Source: GCA-2733415 sp964276095 (GTDB lineage: Bacteria; Bacteroidota; Bacteroidia; Flavobacteriales; Flavobacteriaceae). From it: a DNA stretch of 64,000 bases. The notes beneath the pieces were generated by a model. That model was not told the origin of the DNA. It saw only the letters and a list, made by a program, of their open reading frames with translations, and did no database searches. The position numbers were made by a program, and so were the translations under genes. Shown piece after piece: positions 60,188 to 64,000 of this stretch (its first letter is position 1; each line of letters begins with the position of its first letter). The stretch covers positions 1,054,001-1,118,000 of the forward strand of contig CAXYDR010000003.1 in assembly GCA_964276095.1 (NCBI GenBank). The letters are read 5' to 3'.

Positions 60188-61300
60188 TTACTGCCAATTA
60201 TTAGCCCAATCTTTCCAAACTACTTCCAATCCTTGATCTTTTAGCATTACTGCTATTTCTTCCGTACTACGCTCATCAGATATTTCAAATTGCTCTAGTG
60301 ATTCTGGTGCTACAGCATAACCTCCAGGGTTTGTTTTAGACTCCGCACTTATTGAAGTGATTCCTAAATTGACAACATTATTCCTAAATACGTCACTTTC
60401 ACGAGTAGAAATAGACAATTCTACATCTTCATCTAACAGTCTAAAAGCACAAATTAATTGCACTAAATCCGGATCTGTCATTTCTACTTTAGGATCTAAT
60501 CCGCCTGTATGCGGACGAAGCCTAGGAAATGAAATAGAGTACTTAGTTTTCCAATAGGTCTTTTGTAAATACTGCAAATGTAAGGCTGTAAAAAAACTAT
60601 CAGCTCGCCAATCTTCTAAACCAAACAAAGCACCCAAGCCAATTTTATGAATTCCTGCTTTCCCTAATCTATCTGGTGTATCCAAACGATAATTAAAATT
60701 TGATTTCTTTCCTTTAGGATGGTGTTTTTTATATTCCTCTCTATGATATGTTTCTTGATAGACTAAAACCGCATACAAGCCACTATCAATTAATTGTTCG
60801 TATTCATTTTGATTTAAAGGTTGTACCTCAATAGTAATATTAGAAAATTTAGAACGAATTAATTGCAATGCATTATTAATATAATCAACACCTACTGTTT
60901 TATTCGCCTCACCTGTTACTAATAAAATATGATCGTATCCTTTTGACTTAATATATGCTACCTCTTTTAAAATTTCCGCATCCGTTAAGGTTCTACGCGG
61001 AATTTTATTAGTCATACTAAATCCGCAATAAGTACAGATATTCTGGCACTCGTTACTTAAATACATTGGCGAATACATTTGTATTGTATTTCCAAAACGT
61101 TTTTTAGTTAACTGTCTACTCAACTGCGCCATTTGCTCCAGATAAGGTTTACCTGCAGGGGAAATCAACGCTTTAAAATCTTCTAAATTACGTTTTGAAC
61201 TTCCTAATGCACGTAATACATCTGCTTCTGTTTTAGAAAAAATGCTTTGCAAGGTTTCGTCCCAGTTGTAATTATCGAATATGTCTTTGAAATTGCTCAT
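60188..61300 (-). CDS. thiH: 2-iminoacetate synthase ThiH
   Basis: A 370-residue radical SAM enzyme that splits tyrosine into dehydroglycine (2-iminoacetate) and p-cresol for thiazole formation. The CxxxCxxC motif is Cys85, Cys89, Cys92 in ECQNICTYCGF, with HILLVTGEANKTVGV near 126-140. It is the last gene of the thi operon, 6 bp after thiG. No aerobic thiO is seen in the window, so the tyrosine route is used. Confidence 0.95.
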   Translation of the reverse strand: MSNFKDIFDNYNWDETLQSIFSKTEADVLRALGSSKRNLEDFKALISPAGKPYLEQMAQLSRQLTKKRFGNTIQMYSPMYLSNECQNICTYCGFSMTNKIPRRTLTDAEILKEVAYIKSKGYDHILLVTGEANKTVGVDYINNALQLIRSKFSNITIEVQPLNQNEYEQLIDSGLYAVLVYQETYHREEYKKHHPKGKKSNFNYRLDTPDRLGKAGIHKIGLGALFGLEDWRADSFFTALHLQYLQKTYWKTKYSISFPRLRPHTGGLDPKVEMTDPDLVQLICAFRLLDEDVELSISTRESDVFRNNVVNLGITSISAESKTNPGGYAVAPESLEQFEISDERSTEEIAVMLKDQGLEVVWKDWANNWQ

Positions 61301-61306
61301 TGCTAT

Positions 61307-62071
61307 CTAGTTCAAAAAACTAGTTAATGGACTACTTGCCTCAGCTTTTTTGTGGACTACTGGAGCCAACTTCGCTTCATAAGCCATTCGTCCTGCTTCA
61401 ACTGCCAACTTAAATGCTTTTGCCATAGCTACTGGGTTTTGCGAAACAGCAATAGCCGTATTTACCAATACCGCGTCTGCTCCTAATTCCATTGCATAAG
61501 CTGCATGAGAAGGCGCTCCAATACCTGCATCTACAATAACAGGTACATTACTTTGATCTATAATAATTTCTAAAAAATCTTGTGTTTTCAAGCCTTTATT
61601 ACTTCCAATAGGTGCTCCAAGAGGCATTACACATTGCACACCTACTTCTTCCAGACGCTTACACAAAACGGGATCAGCATGAATGTATGGCATCACTACA
61701 AAACCTAACTTCACCAGCTCTTCAGCCGCTTTTAGAGTTTCTATAGCATCTGGCAATAAATATTTAGGATCTGGATGAATTTCTAGTTTAATCCAATTTG
61801 TTCCTAATGCTTCGCGAGATAATTCCGCTGCAAAAACTGCTTCTTTTGCATCACGAACACCAGATGTATTTGGCAACAAATTAATTCTAGAGTGATTTAA
61901 ATGAGTTAATATATCATCCTGTTCATCTTGAATGTTTACACGTTTTAAAGCAACCGTTATTAACTCACTTTCTGAAATCAACAAAGCTTCTTTCATTAAT
62001 TTAGACGAACTAAACTTTCCTGTTCCCGTAAACAACCTTGAGTTAAACTCTTTATCTGCTATTTGTAACAT
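61307..62071 (-). CDS. thiG: Thiazole synthase ThiG
   Basis: A 254-residue TIM-barrel enzyme that joins deoxyxylulose phosphate, thiocarboxylated ThiS and iminoacetate. The Schiff-base Lys is Lys95 in WIKLEIHPD; other signs are GTGKF at 16-20, MPLGAPIGSNKGL and VNTAIAVSQNPVAMA near the end. It lies 6 bp from thiH and 2 bp from thiE. Confidence 0.95.
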   Translation of the reverse strand: MLQIADKEFNSRLFTGTGKFSSSKLMKEALLISESELITVALKRVNIQDEQDDILTHLNHSRINLLPNTSGVRDAKEAVFAAELSREALGTNWIKLEIHPDPKYLLPDAIETLKAAEELVKLGFVVMPYIHADPVLCKRLEEVGVQCVMPLGAPIGSNKGLKTQDFLEIIIDQSNVPVIVDAGIGAPSHAAYAMELGADAVLVNTAIAVSQNPVAMAKAFKLAVEAGRMAYEAKLAPVVHKKAEASSPLTSFLN

Positions 62072-62073
62072 TC

Positions 62074-62727
62074 TTATTTTTTATTTTCTCCTGGCTCCCA
62101 ACGTTGCTCTTGTGTTGGACCACCGTTTATAATTTCCTTAAATTTCGAGATACTATTGAAGTCACGAGTAATTTCTTCAGAAACAGCAATTCCATGAACA
62201 CCTGTAATAATAATATCCAGTACATCATTTTGAGTTATTCCTCCAATCGCAATGATTGGTATATCAGTTTTTAACTCTTTTAGTATGGTTAAATATCCCT
62301 TTTCACCCAAAACAGGACCTAAATCATCTTTTGTCTTCGTAAAACGGAAAGGCCCTAAACCTATATAATCGACTTTTTTGTCAATAAGTGTTTTACAATC
62401 TTCTAAAGTATTGGCTGTCCCACCTATAATTTGCCAAGAAGCTAATTCCTTTCTAGCAATAGTTGGGCAAATATCTGATTTTCCTAAATGCACACCATCC
62501 GCCTTAAGCTCAGCTGCAACTTTATAATAATCGTTAATAATTAAACGTGTCTGAAAACGTCCTGTAATTTCTTTTGCTTTTTTTGCAGTTTCTAAAACTG
62601 TTTTATCATCAAATTCTTTTAAACGCAACTGCACCAATTCAACCCCAGATGCACAAGCTTTTTGAATATTTTCTAAATGTTCTTCTGGAGTTTCTCCTTG
62701 TGATATATAATGTAATTTACTTATCAT
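62074..62727 (-). CDS. thiE: Thiamine phosphate synthase ThiE
   Basis: A 217-residue TIM barrel that joins HMP-PP and the thiazole phosphate. Signs are VQLRLKEFDDKTV near 33, LIINDYYKVAAELKADGVHLGKSD near 62-85 and DYIGLGPFRFTKTK near 118-131, all at the expected places. Length normal. It lies 1 bp after thiD and 2 bp before thiG. The stronger of the two ThiE-like genes here. Confidence 0.93.
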   Translation of the reverse strand: MISKLHYISQGETPEEHLENIQKACASGVELVQLRLKEFDDKTVLETAKKAKEITGRFQTRLIINDYYKVAAELKADGVHLGKSDICPTIARKELASWQIIGGTANTLEDCKTLIDKKVDYIGLGPFRFTKTKDDLGPVLGEKGYLTILKELKTDIPIIAIGGITQNDVLDIIITGVHGIAVSEEITRDFNSISKFKEIINGGPTQEQRWEPGENKK

Positions 62728-62728
62728 A

Positions 62729-63496
62729 TTATTTTTTTGAATGAAAGCCCAATAGACTTTTATTAGAACTTAAAAATTTCTCTGTGTATCTTTTCCCTCT
62801 ATAACAGGCTTTTAATAATGGAAAGTCTAAAGCCAAATAACTTGTAATTGCCGAAGACAATACACAACCACTACCATGTTTTTCAGAACAATTTTTCAAC
62901 TTCGGATTTACACTAAACTGTTTACCTTCAACAGTAAAAAGCTCATCTTTCCCTAATTTATCTGGATGATGTCCCCCTTTTAAAAACAAATTTGTTTTAC
63001 TACTTATATAAGCAATTGTCTCTTCTATGTTTTTTTCAGGGTACAACTGCTCTATTTCATTATAATTAGGAGTTAATAAATAGATTTTTTCTAATATTTT
63101 ACCCAACTTTTTATCAGAATCACTCGAAGTGACATTAGAGTGAAAATTAAAATTAGAACTTGAAGTTAACACCGGATCTAACACAATTTTTACTTTCGGA
63201 TTTAGATAAAGTAATTTATCTACTAAGACAGACAATACCTCCCAATTTTCTACAATCCCAATTTTAACGTAATTAATTTGAAATCGTTTAAACAATACTT
63301 CAATTTGAGATAAAACCACCTCAACAGTTATCCAGTGACATGTTTTAAAATCTACATCATCTTGAATAGTATTCGCAGTACAAACTGATAACCCATAACA
63401 TTTTAAAGTTTCAAATGTTTTGACATCGGCAGTTAATCCAGCTCCATTAGATGGATCGAGACCTGCTATGGTTAATATATTTGGTCGTTTTCTCAA
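62729..63496 (-). CDS. thiD: Hydroxymethylpyrimidine (phospho)kinase ThiD
   Basis: A 255-residue PfkB-fold kinase that makes HMP-P and HMP-PP. Seen are IAGLDPSNGAGLTADVKTF near 10-28, the middle VLDPVLTSSSNF, and the catalytic KHGSGCVLSSAI near 202-213. The start is TTG 63496, which overlaps the stop of the upstream gene (TTGA). There is no ATG in reach, so translation is likely coupled. Confidence 0.92.
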   Translation of the reverse strand: MRKRPNILTIAGLDPSNGAGLTADVKTFETLKCYGLSVCTANTIQDDVDFKTCHWITVEVVLSQIEVLFKRFQINYVKIGIVENWEVLSVLVDKLLYLNPKVKIVLDPVLTSSSNFNFHSNVTSSDSDKKLGKILEKIYLLTPNYNEIEQLYPEKNIEETIAYISSKTNLFLKGGHHPDKLGKDELFTVEGKQFSVNPKLKNCSEKHGSGCVLSSAITSYLALDFPLLKACYRGKRYTEKFLSSNKSLLGFHSKK

Positions 63497-64000
63497 ATTT
63501 TTACTGAATCACATGTTCGTATTAACTCCACAAAACTTTCAATAGGGTTTTCTGTATTCCACACTCCTCCTAAAACTCCAACTCCTTTAAATCCTAGTTT
63601 AAAAGTTTCGGGTATTGTTTCTGCATTAATACCACCCATACCGATAATTAATTTATCTATAGTACTTACATCAAAACCTCTTCCCTCATACCCTTGTTTA
63701 GATATTGAAGAAAACACTGGACTTAATAAATGGTAATCAAATTCAAACTCACAACATTCTAATTCCTTAAGCTCATGGAAGGAAGAACTAATCGTTTTCC
63801 CAAACATGTTTAATTCTTTAAAATAATGCCCTGGATTATCTATATGATCCCTTCTTTTTTGCTCCTGAAAATGAATTCCTTTTATATCATACTCATTAAT
63901 CAATTCATGAAAATAATGAACCACAACTCTGTTATGATACTGCTTATCTATCTGATTTAAATACTCACAATGTTCTTCGTAAGACTTATTTGGTTTGCGT
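63493..64000 (-). CDS. ThiE/TenI-like protein, 5' end cut by the window
   Basis: The frame is open from the stop at 63495-63493 to the end of the window, so its start lies beyond 64000; the 143-residue stretch from a GTG is only part. The visible sequence KPNKSYEEHCEYLNQIDKQY, IKGIHFQE, KTISSSFHELKELE, YHLLSPVFSSISKQGYEG and GMGGINAETIPETFKLGFKGVGVLGGVW is a TIM barrel with ThiE/TenI family features (phosphate loop GMGG). It is probably a second thiamine phosphate synthase or TenI-type homologue upstream of thiD; it cannot be told apart here. Confidence 0.82.
   Translation of the reverse strand, partial: RKPNKSYEEHCEYLNQIDKQYHNRVVVHYFHELINEYDIKGIHFQEQKRRDHIDNPGHYFKELNMFGKTISSSFHELKELECCEFEFDYHLLSPVFSSISKQGYEGRGFDVSTIDKLIIGMGGINAETIPETFKLGFKGVGVLGGVWNTENPIESFVELIRTCDSVKI

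Noticed and set aside
1..64000. CRISPR arrays, prophage, restriction-modification or toxin-antitoxin systems
   Set aside because: I found no regularly spaced repeats, Cas-like proteins, phage genes, methyltransferases or toxin-antitoxin pairs.

Overview
The window is a 64 kb piece of an AT-rich (about two thirds A+T by eye) chromosome from a Bacteroidota bacterium, most likely a member of the Flavobacteriaceae. The evidence is: promoters of the form TTTG - 20 bp - TAnnTTTG, lipoproteins with short lipoboxes, secreted proteins with CarboxypepD_reg-like domains, a TonB receptor, DUF3078/DUF2480/DUF177 family proteins, a flavobacterial-type suf cluster, and interspersed intergenic hairpins of the kind common in marine Flavobacteriia. 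I do not assign a genus. It looks like core chromosome: there is no integrase, transposase, phage gene or CRISPR array.

Layout. 1-11 kb is the most accessory part: the 5' end of a secreted zinc metalloprotease (cut by the window edge), an ACT protein, a GNAT, small membrane proteins, an HbpS-like protein with an AraC regulator, a lipoprotein, a TTG-start serine hydrolase, and an Rrf2-hemerythrin-cupin operon with a clear dyad over its promoter. Two identical tRNA-Asn genes at 11.3 kb close a 1.5 kb segment bounded by an exact 46 bp direct repeat. 11.5-20 kb holds housekeeping genes (rseP, SCO, lepA, Smr, dusB, LolE-like permease, rbfA, methylmalonyl-CoA epimerase, tRNA-Met). 20-30 kb has a secreted protein, a FAD oxidoreductase coupled to a GreA/B-like protein, the accC-accB-fabH block, rpmF-yceD, pdxA, riboflavin synthase and a tiny PID-CTERM-like protein. 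30-37 kb is a complete metal-uptake locus: two ABC permeases with fused winged-helix tails, an ATPase, a binding lipoprotein, a DtxR/MntR repressor and a divergent TonB receptor, with a palindromic operator between the last two. 37-51 kb mixes a glycosyltransferase, lipoproteins, gpsA, nadD, gmk, yicC, an EamA transporter, an ArsC-like protein, a nuclease and hflX.

51-60 kb is the suf iron-sulphur cluster on the minus strand: sufA-like, sufB, lipoprotein, sufC, sufD, a secreted M43 protease bounded by its own terminators, sufS, lipoprotein, sufE, a DUF59 (SufT-like) gene, then DUF2480 behind a hairpin, and DUF3078. 60-64 kb is the distal part of a thiamine operon: a second ThiE-like gene (cut by the window end), thiD, thiE, thiG, thiH.

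The points most worth a second look are the metal locus (winged helices on both permeases, a likely non-ATG start, the operator), the Rrf2-hemerythrin-cupin operon, the protease inside suf, the direct repeat beside tRNA-Asn and the PID-CTERM-like miniprotein. I did not see a convincing wholly new defence or mobile system.
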